Shown one piece after another: positions 55,987-64,000 of a stretch of 64,000 nucleotides of DNA; position 1 is the first letter of the stretch, and each line of letters opens with the position of its first letter. A model generated the notes under the pieces. It made no database searches, was not told the origin of the DNA, and saw only the letters and a list, made by a program, of their open reading frames with translations. Both the position numbers and the translations under genes were made by a program. Location of the stretch: the NCBI RefSeq assembly GCF_026672425.1, contig NZ_JAPPRC010000005.1, positions 62,001 through 126,000 of the forward strand, given 5' to 3'. This stretch comes from Pannonibacter sp. SL95. Its GTDB lineage: Bacteria > Pseudomonadota > Alphaproteobacteria > Rhizobiales > Stappiaceae.

Positions 55987-56247
55987 ATGTCTTCCGTGTC
56001 ATCCCCAGACGTCATCTCGCCAGATCTGATGGTGGCCCGCGACGGGCTTGATCCGGCGCTGCGCGGCACCCTCTGGCGCCACCGCAAGACGCAAGGCACC
56101 TACCGGATCCTCGGCAAATGCCGCATCGAGGCGACAGGCGCGGAGGCCTTCCTGTATCAGGGCCACGATGGCACGATCTGGGCCCGGCCCATGGATGAAT
56201 TTCTCGACGGTCGTTTCGAACAGCTTGAACAGGAGCCAAGGCCATGA
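55987..56247 (+). CDS. DUF1653-like small protein
   Basis: This 86-residue protein matches the pattern of DUF1653: LWRHRKTQGTYRILGKCRIE, then EAFLYQGHDGTIWARPMDEFLDGRF. The family has no known function. It starts at ATG 55987 with AAGGAG just upstream (cacaaggagccgtc) and overlaps the DUF1176 gene by ATGA. Confidence 0.8.
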   Translation: MSSVSSPDVISPDLMVARDGLDPALRGTLWRHRKTQGTYRILGKCRIEATGAEAFLYQGHDGTIWARPMDEFLDGRFEQLEQEPRP

Positions 56248-57386
56248 GCCGGTGGATGATGCGCCAGCGCTGCATGCTGGCCGGAGCAGCTCTCCTTGGT
56301 CTGGCGGCTCAGCCTGCCTTGGCCAGTGAACTTGTGCTGCAGGATGGCAACTGGACCCTGTCCTGCGACACGGACGGTCTTTGCATTGCCGACAGCTTCG
56401 TCTCGGTCGGCCAGGATCATTACCTGCGCCTGGCACTGGAGCGCCCGGCAGATCCATCAGCGGACATGGTGCTGGAGTTCCAGTCCTCGCTGACCCCGCC
56501 GGTCGGTGGCAAGCTCCGCCTCTGGGTGCCGAGCGAGGACTACCGCATGGTCGGCGACATCACCAAGGAGCCTTCGGACGGCAAGGTCCGCTTCGGCGGC
56601 ATCACGCCGAACGAGCCGATGATGATGGCGCTGAAGGCCGCTGCCACCGCCACCGCCGTGGTCGAGCTGCCGAACGGCAAGCAGACCGAGATCGCCGTTT
56701 CGCTCGATGGCTTCACGCCCATCTTCGCCCTGATGGATGACGCCCAGGGCCGCATCGGCCGCAAGGATGCGGTCGTCGTGCAGGGCCCGCGTGACCCGGC
56801 CGCCGGCCGCTATTTCCTCTCGTTCCGCCCGGGCGAGACCCAGGTCGTCCAGTCGACCGTGACGGATGACCGCCGCGTGCCGATCACCGAGACGCGCAAG
56901 CTGGCCACCCTTGCCGACATCCCCGACCGGGTGCGCGAGGCGGTCGCCGGCGGGCCCGCCTGCCCCCTGCCCGACACCATCGAGAGCATCGGCGGCACCT
57001 TCTATGGCATCGACGAGCGCAGCGGCATCTGGGAACTGCCCTGCTTCCTCGGCGCCTATCAGGGCACCTTCGTCTATGTCTATTCCATCCTGCTCGACGG
57101 CGACCTCAACGCCGCCCTGCTGCATTTCCAGGGCCCGCCGACCGGCGAGCCGACCGAGGACCCGGAAATCATCAGCCCGATCTTCGATCCGAAGACCTCG
57201 CTACTGACCTCCTTTGCCCGCGCCCGCGGCGTCGGCGACTGCGGCCGCTTCGAGACCTATGAGCTGGTGTTCCTGGAAGGCGAAAGCATCGGCTGGGACG
57301 CGCTGGAACTGCGCGAAAAGAAAGACTGCAACGGCGTCGACGACGCGCCGGAGTCCTATCCCCTGATCTGGAAACGCGAAGGCTGA
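56244..57386 (+). CDS. DUF1176 exported protein
   Basis: This 380-residue protein has a signal peptide (MLAGAALLGLAAQPALA) and the DUF1176 layout: a domain beginning LQDGNWTLSCDTDGLCIADSF, then a long domain with paired cysteines (GPACPLPDTIESIGG, ELPCFLGAYQGTFVYV and GDCGRFETYELVFLEG) and KKDCNGVDD. Function is unknown. Translation is coupled to the small DUF1653-like gene. Confidence 0.9.
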   Translation: MSRWMMRQRCMLAGAALLGLAAQPALASELVLQDGNWTLSCDTDGLCIADSFVSVGQDHYLRLALERPADPSADMVLEFQSSLTPPVGGKLRLWVPSEDYRMVGDITKEPSDGKVRFGGITPNEPMMMALKAAATATAVVELPNGKQTEIAVSLDGFTPIFALMDDAQGRIGRKDAVVVQGPRDPAAGRYFLSFRPGETQVVQSTVTDDRRVPITETRKLATLADIPDRVREAVAGGPACPLPDTIESIGGTFYGIDERSGIWELPCFLGAYQGTFVYVYSILLDGDLNAALLHFQGPPTGEPTEDPEIISPIFDPKTSLLTSFARARGVGDCGRFETYELVFLEGESIGWDALELREKKDCNGVDDAPESYPLIWKREG

Positions 57387-57395
57387 GCCAGCCGC

Positions 57396-57914
57396 TCAGC
57401 CTGCCACGCGGTCTTCCAGGCGGAAGCGGAAGATCCGCGCGATCTGCGCCAGTGCGGTTGCAAACTCGGTCGCCGGATCATTGCCGATCCGGCTCTCGAA
57501 GGCGGCCAGGATCATGTCCTTGGTCGCGCCCTTGACGGCGAAAATGAACGGAAAGCCGAACTTGTCCTTGTAGGCGCCATTGAGCGCCGTGAAGCGGGCA
57601 AACTCGTCCGGGCTGAGCCGGTCAAGGCCTGCCCCGGCCTGTTCCTTTTTGGAATCCTCGGCCATTTCGCCGGCAATCGCAGCTTTCCCGGCCAGATCCG
57701 GATGCGCCCGGATCAGCGCCAGCTGCCGCTCCCGCGGGGCCGCCTGCATGGCCGCGTCAAAGGCCGCGACCAGTGCCTCGCGGCTGGCAAAGGGCCGGCG
57801 TATGGCCGCCAGCTCGGCAACCCAGGGCGAATGTTCGGCCACATCGCCGAAGTGCCCGAGAAACGCCTCGGCGCTCAGGCCGTTGACGGCGTCGATACTC
57901 AGCTTTGCGCTCAT
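57396..57914 (-). CDS. uraD: OHCU decarboxylase (UraD)
   Basis: This 172-residue enzyme catalyses the last step from urate to S-allantoin, decarboxylating 2-oxo-4-hydroxy-4-carboxy-5-ureidoimidazoline. Motifs include SPWVAELAAIRRPF, the catalytic His region IRAHPDLAGKAA, SPDEFARFTALNGAYKDKFGFPFIFAVKG and the C-terminal RIGNDPATEFATALAQIARI. The ATG at 57914 is preferred over upstream in-frame codons. It follows puuD by about 14 bp. UraH (hydroxyisourate hydrolase) is not in the window. Confidence 0.94.
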   Translation of the reverse strand: MSAKLSIDAVNGLSAEAFLGHFGDVAEHSPWVAELAAIRRPFASREALVAAFDAAMQAAPRERQLALIRAHPDLAGKAAIAGEMAEDSKKEQAGAGLDRLSPDEFARFTALNGAYKDKFGFPFIFAVKGATKDMILAAFESRIGNDPATEFATALAQIARIFRFRLEDRVAG

Positions 57915-57928
57915 CGGACTTGCCAGCC

Positions 57929-59110
57929 TCACTTCTGCTGCGCGATCCAGGCGCCGAGCGTCTGCCGCTCGGCATCGGTCATGCCGGTCTCGTTGCCAAG
58001 CGGCATGGCATCGGACTGCACCGCCTGCGCCATGATCAGATCGGCATAGCGCTTGAGATCGTCAACCGTCTCCAGCCGCACCTCCTTCGGAGCCTCGCTG
58101 AAGCCCTCGTGGGTCGGCGTCGCCGCATGGCACATGACGCAATGGGCCTGCGTCACCTTCAGAACGTCGGCATCCGCCACCGTGCCAGCGCCGGAAAAGT
58201 CGCGCGGCGCGGTCATCACCAGCGCGGCCACAAGTCCAAGGGCCGCCACCGGCAGCGACCACCAGTAACGGGCAAACGGGTCGCCGGCCTCATGCCGGTT
58301 GAGGAAGTGGCGCACCATGCCGCCGATGACGAGGACCAGCGCCACCAGAATCCAGGCATGCGGATGCCCGGTCAGCATCGGATAATGGTTCGAGACCATC
58401 ATCAAAAGCACCGGCAGCGTCAGGTAGTTGTTGTGCACCGACCGCTGCTTGCCCATCTGGCCAAGCTTTGGATCGGGCGCTTCCCCGCGCAGCAGGCTGC
58501 CGACGATCTTCTTCTGGTTCGGAATGATCACGCCGAACACGTTGACGGCCATGATCGTGCCAATGAAGGCCCCGACGTGGATCAGCGCACCACGGCCGGA
58601 GAAGACCTGTGTGAACAGGTAGGAGGCTCCCAGGATCAGGATGATGAGGCAGCCAGCCAGCAGCGGCGTGTTGCGCCCGATGGCCGAGCGGCACAGCCCG
58701 TCATAGATGAACCAGCCGGCGGCAAGGCTTGCGACCGAGATCAGCACCGCCTCGCCTGGCGTCAGGACAAGTCGATTGGGATCAATAAGATAGGTCGATG
58801 CGTTGAAGTAGTACTGCACCACCAGAAGGGCAAAGCCCGTGACCCAGGTGAGATACGCCTCCCACTTGTACCAGATCAGGTCCTCCGGCAGGTACGACGG
58901 GGCCACGGTGAATTTTTCCACGTGGTAGAAGCCGCCGCCATGCACTTCCCAGGCCGTACCATAGACGCCCTCGCGCATGCCCTCTCGCTTGCGCAGGGCG
59001 AGGTCCAGCGCGATGAAGTAGAACGACGCGCCGATCCAGCCAATGCCGACAACCAGATGCGCCCAGCGAAGCAGCAGGTTGAGCCAGTCAGCAGCAAAGG
59101 TCATCAGCAT
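57929..59110 (-). CDS. puuD: Membrane-bound urate hydroxylase with cytochrome c domain (PuuD)
   Basis: This 393-residue urate hydroxylase has about seven to eight membrane helices beginning LLRWAHLVVGIGWIGASFYFI and VHGGGFYHVEKF, followed by a periplasmic cytochrome c domain with CVMCH. It oxidises urate to 5-hydroxyisourate and feeds electrons to the respiratory chain. Start ATG 59110 has CCAGAGAGA upstream. With uraD it forms a purine catabolism pair, next to the BMP-type importer. Confidence 0.94.
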   Translation of the reverse strand: MLMTFAADWLNLLLRWAHLVVGIGWIGASFYFIALDLALRKREGMREGVYGTAWEVHGGGFYHVEKFTVAPSYLPEDLIWYKWEAYLTWVTGFALLVVQYYFNASTYLIDPNRLVLTPGEAVLISVASLAAGWFIYDGLCRSAIGRNTPLLAGCLIILILGASYLFTQVFSGRGALIHVGAFIGTIMAVNVFGVIIPNQKKIVGSLLRGEAPDPKLGQMGKQRSVHNNYLTLPVLLMMVSNHYPMLTGHPHAWILVALVLVIGGMVRHFLNRHEAGDPFARYWWSLPVAALGLVAALVMTAPRDFSGAGTVADADVLKVTQAHCVMCHAATPTHEGFSEAPKEVRLETVDDLKRYADLIMAQAVQSDAMPLGNETGMTDAERQTLGAWIAQQK

Positions 59111-59245
59111 GGCAATCTCTCTGGAAATTTCGGTTTTTATGCAGCGAACGGAACCTGAGATCCCGTCATTCTTGGCCAGTGACACCATCAACGGCGTCCC
59201 AGCTTGAGCAGTCCCCCGCCCTCAGCGGCTCCCCAACCCGAAGCC

Positions 59246-59350
59246 GTCATCCCCGCCTTGTGCGGGGATCCACCCCCACGGGCAGAGCGAACAACGACCA
59301 ACCGAGCCCGGCGAGACGCCCGATGGATCCCCGCACGAGGCGGGGATGAC
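59246..59350 (+). repeat. Hairpin-pair repeat, unit 1
   Basis: This 105-bp unit runs from gtcatccccgccttgtgcgg to cgaggcggggatgac. It contains two small stems (ccccgc...gcgggg) at its ends and an internal gagcccggcgagacgcccga-type segment. Confidence 0.85.
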
Positions 59351-59511
59351 GCCGGAAACCGGGCAGGCTGCCAGAAGACAGGCTCCGCGCTTTCGTCAGG
59401 TGACGCTTGAGCAAGAACACAATGTCTCCGTCAGCGGTTTCGCCAACCCTCAGCGGTCAACGCCACCCCTCAGCGGTCAACGCACCCCCTCAGCGGCACC
59501 CACCGTCAGCC

Positions 59512-59616
59512 GTCATCCCCGCATTGTGCGGGGATCCACCCCCACGGACAGAGCGAACAACAACCAACGGAGCCCGGCGAGACGCCCAATGGATCCCCGC
59601 ACAAGGCGGGGATGAC
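59512..59616 (+). repeat. Hairpin-pair repeat, unit 2
   Basis: This 105-bp unit is nearly identical to unit 1 with a few substitutions (for example gcattgtgcgg for gccttgtgcgg). It begins 266 bp after unit 1. Confidence 0.85.
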
Positions 59617-59820
59617 CCGGGAGACGGGGCAAGCTGCCAGCAGACATGCGCCGCGCCTTAGTCAGGTGCCGCCGGAGCAAGAACACAACGTCTCCGTGAG
59701 CGGTCTCCCACCCGAAGCAGTCCCCCGCCCTCGGCGGCACCCCACCTTCATCGGTTCTCCACCGGCAGCGGCTCCCCGCCGTCAGCAGTACGCGCCCTCA
59801 GCGGCACCCGACCCTCAGCC

Positions 59821-59925
59821 GTCATCCCCGCCTTGTGCGGGGATCCACACCCACGCACAGAGCGGACAACAACCACCTGAGCCCGGCGAGACGTCCAATA
59901 GATCCCCGCCCAAGGCGGGGATGAC
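59821..59925 (+). repeat. Hairpin-pair repeat, unit 3
   Basis: This third unit of 105 bp starts 309 bp after unit 2 and differs by scattered substitutions in the middle (tccacacccacgcacagagc, then cgtccaatagatcc). Confidence 0.85.
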
Positions 59926-59970
59926 CGCCGGGAGGAACGGTCCCGCCAGACGGCACATCCCGGGACAAAG

Positions 59971-59995
59971 GCAGGGGCGCCAAGAACGCCCCTGC
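59971..59995 (-). terminator. Terminator after BMP-type binding protein gene
   Basis: A perfect 9-bp stem (gcaggggcg/cgcccctgc) with a 7-base loop lies 11 bp past the stop of the binding-protein gene. On the minus strand it is followed by cttt, a short U-tract. Confidence 0.65.
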
Positions 59996-60006
59996 CCGCT
60001 TGCCTG

Positions 60007-61071
60007 TTACTGCGGCAGCTTGTCGTCGATGCCCTTGATGTACCAGTTCATGCCAAGGATCGCGCCGTCGTCTAGGCGAACGCCGGCAGCAGCTGCTTCC
60101 GTGCCGTCCTGCTTGATGATCGGACCGGTGAACGGCTCCCAGCCGCCCTTGATCTTCTCTTCGGTGGCCTTGGCCATGGCGACAACGTCATCCGGCAGGT
60201 TGGTGTAAGGCGCCATTACAACATGGCCTTCCTTCAGGCCGTGCCAGGTCTGCTTGCTTTCCCACTTGCCGTCGAGAACCGCCTGCACGCGCTCGATGTA
60301 GTACGGGCCCCACTCGTCGACGATCGCGGTGAGCTGCGACTTCGGCGCAAAGGCGATCATGTCGGAGGCCTGGCCAAAGCCCAGCACGCCGCGCTCGGCC
60401 GCCACCTGCAGCGGAGCTGTGGAATCGGTGTGCTGCGAGATGATGTCCGCACCCTGGTCGATCAGCGCCTTGGCAGCGTCAGCTTCCTTGGCCGGGTCAA
60501 ACCAGGAGTTGGCCCAGACGATCTTGACCTTGAAGTCCGGATTGACGGACTGGGCGCCAAGCAGGAACGAGTTGATGCCGGAGACCACTTCCGGGATCGG
60601 GAACGAGCCGATGTAGCCGGCGGTGCCCTTCTTGGACATCTTGGCCGCGATCTGGCCGAGGATGTAACGGCCCTCGTGGAACTTGGAATTGTAGGTCGCA
60701 ACGTTCTTGGCGGTCTTGTAGCCGGTTGCGTGCTCGAACATCACTTTCGGGTACTTCTGCGCCACCTTCAGGGTAGGGTTCATGTAGCCGAAGGAGGTGG
60801 TGAAGATGATGCCGCAGCCTTCACGGGCGAAGCGCTCGATGGCGCGCTCGGCGTCAGCGCCTTCCGGCACGCTTTCCAGATAGGCGGTTTCCACCTTGCC
60901 GGCGAAGTGCTTTTCCATGGCCTGACGGCCCTGGTCATGCTGGTAGGACCAGCCGAAGTCGCCGACCGGGCCGACGTAGATGAAGCAGGCCTTCAGGTCA
61001 GCGGCCTGGGCGGCAGAGCCGGCAGCGGCAAGGGCGACAGCCGCGACAGCAGCTTTCAGGATGTTCTTCAT
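60007..61071 (-). CDS. BMP-family substrate-binding protein of purine/nucleoside importer
   Basis: This 354-residue periplasmic protein has a signal peptide (AAVAAVALAAAGSAAQAA) and a type I periplasmic binding fold of the BMP/PnrA class. Typical motifs are YVGPVGDFGWSYQHDQGR and FTTSFGYMNPTLKVAQKYP, and GYIGSFPIPEVVSGINSFLLG. It binds nucleosides or purines by family. It is the last gene of an ABC operon (ATPase, two permeases, then this), about 105 bp after the second permease gene. A GC-rich inverted repeat (ggaccg/cggtcc near 61144-61158) lies in that gap. Confidence 0.93.
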   Translation of the reverse strand: MKNILKAAVAAVALAAAGSAAQAADLKACFIYVGPVGDFGWSYQHDQGRQAMEKHFAGKVETAYLESVPEGADAERAIERFAREGCGIIFTTSFGYMNPTLKVAQKYPKVMFEHATGYKTAKNVATYNSKFHEGRYILGQIAAKMSKKGTAGYIGSFPIPEVVSGINSFLLGAQSVNPDFKVKIVWANSWFDPAKEADAAKALIDQGADIISQHTDSTAPLQVAAERGVLGFGQASDMIAFAPKSQLTAIVDEWGPYYIERVQAVLDGKWESKQTWHGLKEGHVVMAPYTNLPDDVVAMAKATEEKIKGGWEPFTGPIIKQDGTEAAAAGVRLDDGAILGMNWYIKGIDDKLPQ

Positions 61072-61176
61072 TGTGACACTTCCCCTTTGGTTTGGGACTT
61101 CGGATTGAAGCTCAGGCGGATCATGGTGTTCCCGGCCGGAACCGGACCGCGACGGTCCCGGCGGCTGACGCGGTGG

Positions 61177-62091
61177 TCAGCGATCAGGTACGAACGGCTT
61201 GCCAAGGCATGCGGGCGTGTTGACCAGCGTCAGGCGGCGGTTCGACGAAATGAGCACCAGCACGACGATGGTGGCAAGATACGGCAGGCTCGACAAGAGC
61301 TGCGAGGGCACGCCCGCACCGACGGCCTGAGCATGGAAGGTCAGCACCGTGACCGCGCCGAACAGATAGGCGCCTATCACCACACGCCAGGGCAGCCAGG
61401 AGGCAAAGACCACCAGCGCCAGCGCGATCCAGCCGCGCCCCGCCGTCATGTTTTCCACCCATTGCGGCGTATAGGCGAGCGACATGTAGCCGCCGGCGAG
61501 ACCCGCGCAGCCGCCACCGAACAGCACCGCGAGGAACCGCACCTTCAGCACCGACAGGCCAAGCGCATGCGCCGAGGCATGGTTGTCGCCCACCGCCCGC
61601 AGCACCAGGCCTGCCCGGGTCCGGGCCAGCGCATAAGCCACCGCAATGACGATGGCGACGGACATGTAGACGATCGGATCCTGACCGAAAATCACCGGCC
61701 CGACGAAGGGCAGGTCACTCAGGAACGGCAGGTCCAGCTTTTCCAGCTTGAGGCCCGGAACACCGATGAAGGCTTCACCGATGAGACCGGACAGGCCAAG
61801 CCCCAGCAGCGTCAGGGCAAGACCCGTGGCCACCTGATTGGTGACCAGCACCAGCACCAGGAACCCGAACAGCGCCGACAGTGCCATACCGGCGCCGATG
61901 GCCCCCAGGATACCGAGCGTGCCTGAGCCGGTGAGATTGGCAACGGCAAAGCCGGTCACCGCGCCCATGATCATCATGCCCTCGACGCCGAGGTTCAGGA
62001 CGCCGGAGCGTTCCACCACCAGTTCGCCGATGGCCGCCAGCAGCAGCGGCGTTGCCGCGGTGATGACAGTCAGGAGGATGGCTTCAAACAT
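61177..62091 (-). CDS. BMP-type ABC transporter permease 2
   Basis: This 304-residue permease of the BPD_transp_2 family has ELVVERSGVLNLGVEGMMIMGAVTGF near the N-terminus and GLVLRAVGDNHASAHALGLSV in the core, plus hydrophobic helices throughout. It resembles the second permease of nucleoside/purine importers (PnrCDE/YufQ). The start ATG at 62091 overlaps the preceding permease by 8 bp. Confidence 0.94.
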   Translation of the reverse strand: MFEAILLTVITAATPLLLAAIGELVVERSGVLNLGVEGMMIMGAVTGFAVANLTGSGTLGILGAIGAGMALSALFGFLVLVLVTNQVATGLALTLLGLGLSGLIGEAFIGVPGLKLEKLDLPFLSDLPFVGPVIFGQDPIVYMSVAIVIAVAYALARTRAGLVLRAVGDNHASAHALGLSVLKVRFLAVLFGGGCAGLAGGYMSLAYTPQWVENMTAGRGWIALALVVFASWLPWRVVIGAYLFGAVTVLTFHAQAVGAGVPSQLLSSLPYLATIVVLVLISSNRRLTLVNTPACLGKPFVPDR

Positions 62092-63175
62092 GGGCGTGGC
62101 CTCCCTTGGCCGTCTGGCCGAATTGCAGCTTGATCCGGTAGAGGATGAGCGTGTCGCAGGCGAGCACGAAGAACAGCAGCATGCCCTGCACAACGCTTGC
62201 AATCTTGTCCGAAATGCCCATCGAGGCCTGCACGCTCTCCCCGCCGATGTAGCTGAGCGCCAGCACGAAACCGGCGACGACAATGGCGAGCGGATTGAGC
62301 CGGCCGAGGAAGGCAACGATGATCGCGGTAAAGCCATAGCCCGGCGAAATCGTCGGCTGCAGCTGGCCGAGCGAACCGGCCACTTCCATGATGCCGGCAA
62401 GGCCGGCAAGGCCGCCCGAAACCATGAAGGCAAAGACGGTCATCCGCTTCTGCGAGAAACCGGCAAAGCTGCCCGCACGCGGGCTCTCGCCGAGCACCCG
62501 GATCTCGAAGCCCTTGAGCGTCCGCGCCAGCAGCAGCGACAACAGGATGGCGACAGCAATGGCCGCGTAGAGCGAGACCGACAGGCGACCATCACCAATG
62601 GTCGGCAGCATGGCCGAGGCGGAGAACAGCGCCGTCTCGGGGAAATTGAACCCGGCCGGATCGCGCCAGGGGCCACGCACCAGATAATCCAGCGTCAGGT
62701 TGGCGACATAAACCAGCATCAGGCTGACGAGGATCTCGTTGGTATTGAAGCGGATTTTCAACACTGCCGGAACCAGCGCATAGAGCGCGCCGCCCGCCGC
62801 ACCAAACAGCAGCATCAACGGCAAGGTCAGGCCGTTGTCGAAGGCGGGAAACAGCACCGGCAGGACGGACCCTGCAAGGGCACCCATCACGAACTGTCCT
62901 TCGGCGCCGATGTTCCAGTTGTTGGACAGGTAGCAGATCGACAGGCCGCAGGCGATCAGCACCAGCGGCACCGCCTTGACCAGCAGCTCCTGCAAGGACC
63001 AGAGGTCGGTCATCGGCTCGATGAAGAACTTGTACAGCGCAAGACCAGCGTCATGCCCGGCGATGGCAAACAGCAACGCGGCTGACAGCATGGTCAGTGC
63101 CACCGCGATCACAGGCGACAGCCCGGTCATGAGCCGGCTGTGTTCTGCCCGTTTGATGAGAACAATCCGCATCAT
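62084..63175 (-). CDS. BMP-type ABC transporter permease 1
   Basis: This 363-residue permease (YufP/PnrC-like) has SLQELLVKAVPLVLIACGLSICYLSNNWNIGAEGQFVMGALAGSV-type sequence near residues 60-100, and GFEIRVLGESPRAGSFAGFS. It starts ATGATG at 63175, overlapping the ATPase stop by ATGA. Confidence 0.94.
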   Translation of the reverse strand: MMRIVLIKRAEHSRLMTGLSPVIAVALTMLSAALLFAIAGHDAGLALYKFFIEPMTDLWSLQELLVKAVPLVLIACGLSICYLSNNWNIGAEGQFVMGALAGSVLPVLFPAFDNGLTLPLMLLFGAAGGALYALVPAVLKIRFNTNEILVSLMLVYVANLTLDYLVRGPWRDPAGFNFPETALFSASAMLPTIGDGRLSVSLYAAIAVAILLSLLLARTLKGFEIRVLGESPRAGSFAGFSQKRMTVFAFMVSGGLAGLAGIMEVAGSLGQLQPTISPGYGFTAIIVAFLGRLNPLAIVVAGFVLALSYIGGESVQASMGISDKIASVVQGMLLFFVLACDTLILYRIKLQFGQTAKGGHAHV

Positions 63176-64000
63176 GCCCCTCCCGCTGCCGCCGTCACTG
63201 GCGCAGGTGCTGCCGTGCCAGCCTCGGCTCCGCCGGCCATCAGCAGGCCGATGCGCTCGCGCGTCATCGCGGCAGCCGGTTCCGCTGGCGACAGGTGGCC
63301 GCGTGAAATGACGGCGATCCGGTCGGCGATTTCGTAGATTTCATCGAGGTCCTGGCTGATCACCAGCACCGCCGATCCCTTGCGTGACAGGTCCACCAGC
63401 GCCTGACGGATGAGCGCGGCGGCACCCGCGTCGACGCCCCAGGTCGGCTGGTTAACGATCAGGACACCCGGATTGCGGCTCATTTCGCGGCCGACGACGA
63501 ATTTCTGCAGGTTGCCACCCGACAGCGAGCGGGCCTCCGGGTCGTCATGCGACATGCGCACGTCATAGACCTGCTTGATCCGCTTCTCCATCTCGCCGAT
63601 CCGCCCGAAGGCGACGAAGCCGCCCTTCACCAGGCCGTCATCGGTGGCATGCCGCGTCAGAAGAATGTTCGAGGACAGACGGAACCCCGGCACCGCGCCA
63701 TGGCCGAGCCGTTCCTCGGGAACGAACGCCGCGCCCCGCTGGCGACGGCGGGTGATGCCCTCCTGGCCGCAAGGCGTGCCATCGATCGTGACCATCCCGG
63801 CCGCCGTCCTGCGCTCGCCGGTCAGGGCATCAAACAGCTCGCCCTGCCCGTTTCCGGCAACACCGGCAATCGCCACCACCTCGCCCGCCTTCACCTCGAC
63901 CGTTACGCCGGTCAACGGCACGGCAAACGGTGTCGCAGGTGCAAGACTGAGCGAACGGGCAGACAGGCGGACCGGAGAGGTCTCGTTCGGCCGGCTGGCC
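63172..64000 (-). CDS. BMP-type ABC transporter ATP-binding protein, N-terminus cut by window edge
   Basis: The visible 275 residues are the second half of a double-ATPase protein as in sugar/nucleoside importers. Its second NBD has a degenerate P-loop region GVAGNGQGELFDAL, signature LSGGNLQKFVVGREM and Walker B GVLIVNQPTWGVDAGA, then VLVISQDLDEIYEIADRIAVISRG. The degenerate P-loop of the second half is normal in this family. The frame is open to 64000, so the first NBD lies beyond the window. Confidence 0.92.
   Translation of the reverse strand, partial: ASRPNETSPVRLSARSLSLAPATPFAVPLTGVTVEVKAGEVVAIAGVAGNGQGELFDALTGERRTAAGMVTIDGTPCGQEGITRRRQRGAAFVPEERLGHGAVPGFRLSSNILLTRHATDDGLVKGGFVAFGRIGEMEKRIKQVYDVRMSHDDPEARSLSGGNLQKFVVGREMSRNPGVLIVNQPTWGVDAGAAALIRQALVDLSRKGSAVLVISQDLDEIYEIADRIAVISRGHLSPAEPAAAMTRERIGLLMAGGAEAGTAAPAPVTAAAGGA

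Larger units (their letters stand above)
59111..60006. other. Gene-free repeat array between puuD and BMP-type importer
   Basis: These 896 bp hold three copies of a hairpin-pair repeat (listed separately) and partly repeated linkers, for example agcaagaacacaatgtctcc near 59408 and agcaagaacacaacgtctcc near 59676, plus short cctcagcggc units. No coding sequence is supportable; apparent ORFs are the repeats read in frame. Confidence 0.8.

Overview
This window comes from a high-GC alphaproteobacterium, most probably a Rhizobiales (Hyphomicrobiales) member. The evidence is gene order: ntrY-ntrX-trkA-dat-hfq-hflX-mazG, rlpA-dacF-tmk-holB-metG-tatD-MBL hydrolase, hmuSTUV facing hmuR, and RirA-type iron boxes. 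A Stappiaceae-like genus is a guess only. Nearly all DNA is coding, and most long antisense ORFs are shadows of the GC-rich codon pattern.

Layout. 1-4675: an efflux cassette on the minus strand (HlyD adaptor, RbbA-type double ATPase/permease, ABC-2 permease cut by the window edge). 4934-12763: the plus-strand nitrogen/redox and RNA-regulation block ntrYX-trkA-dat-hfq-hflX, followed by convergent mazG. 13928-25467: a reductive pyrimidine catabolism locus. Omega-aminotransferase, methylmalonate/malonate-semialdehyde dehydrogenase, beta-ureidopropionase, dihydropyrimidinase and an ABC importer (one ATPase, two permeases, no binding protein) lie on the minus strand, divergent from two tandem RutR-like regulators and arfB. 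Two near-consensus RutR operators lie between the divergent arms. A GIY-YIG nuclease gene bracketed by 47-bp direct repeats interrupts this locus. 25674-26841: a complete IS110-family element sitting inside a REP-like palindrome, with a legible bridge-RNA-like upstream region. 27601-32740: LysE exporter, recX, emrAB and its TetR regulator with a clear operator. 32737-40769: the minus-strand housekeeping cluster (rlpA to MBL hydrolase). 41559: tRNA-Ser(UGA). 42028-46337: small membrane protein, alpha/beta hydrolase, HD-GYP protein, a frameshifted PQQ-type sugar dehydrogenase and a small lipoprotein. 46431-55897: heme uptake, with hmuSTUV on the minus strand and hmuR, a secreted protein, exbB, two exbD and tonB on the plus strand, controlled from a shared region with two TGA-N9-TCA boxes. 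55987-57386: DUF1653-like and DUF1176 proteins. 57396-64000: purine catabolism (uraD, puuD) beside a BMP-type nucleoside/purine ABC importer, separated by a three-unit array of hairpin repeats.

Working together, the window combines nitrogen scavenging (pyrimidines and purines) with the NtrYX system, iron/heme acquisition and drug efflux. The most interesting non-coding content is repeat biology: REP-like palindromes, a nuclease gene bracketed by them, and an IS110 element whose predicted RNA guides match its own junctions in one of them.
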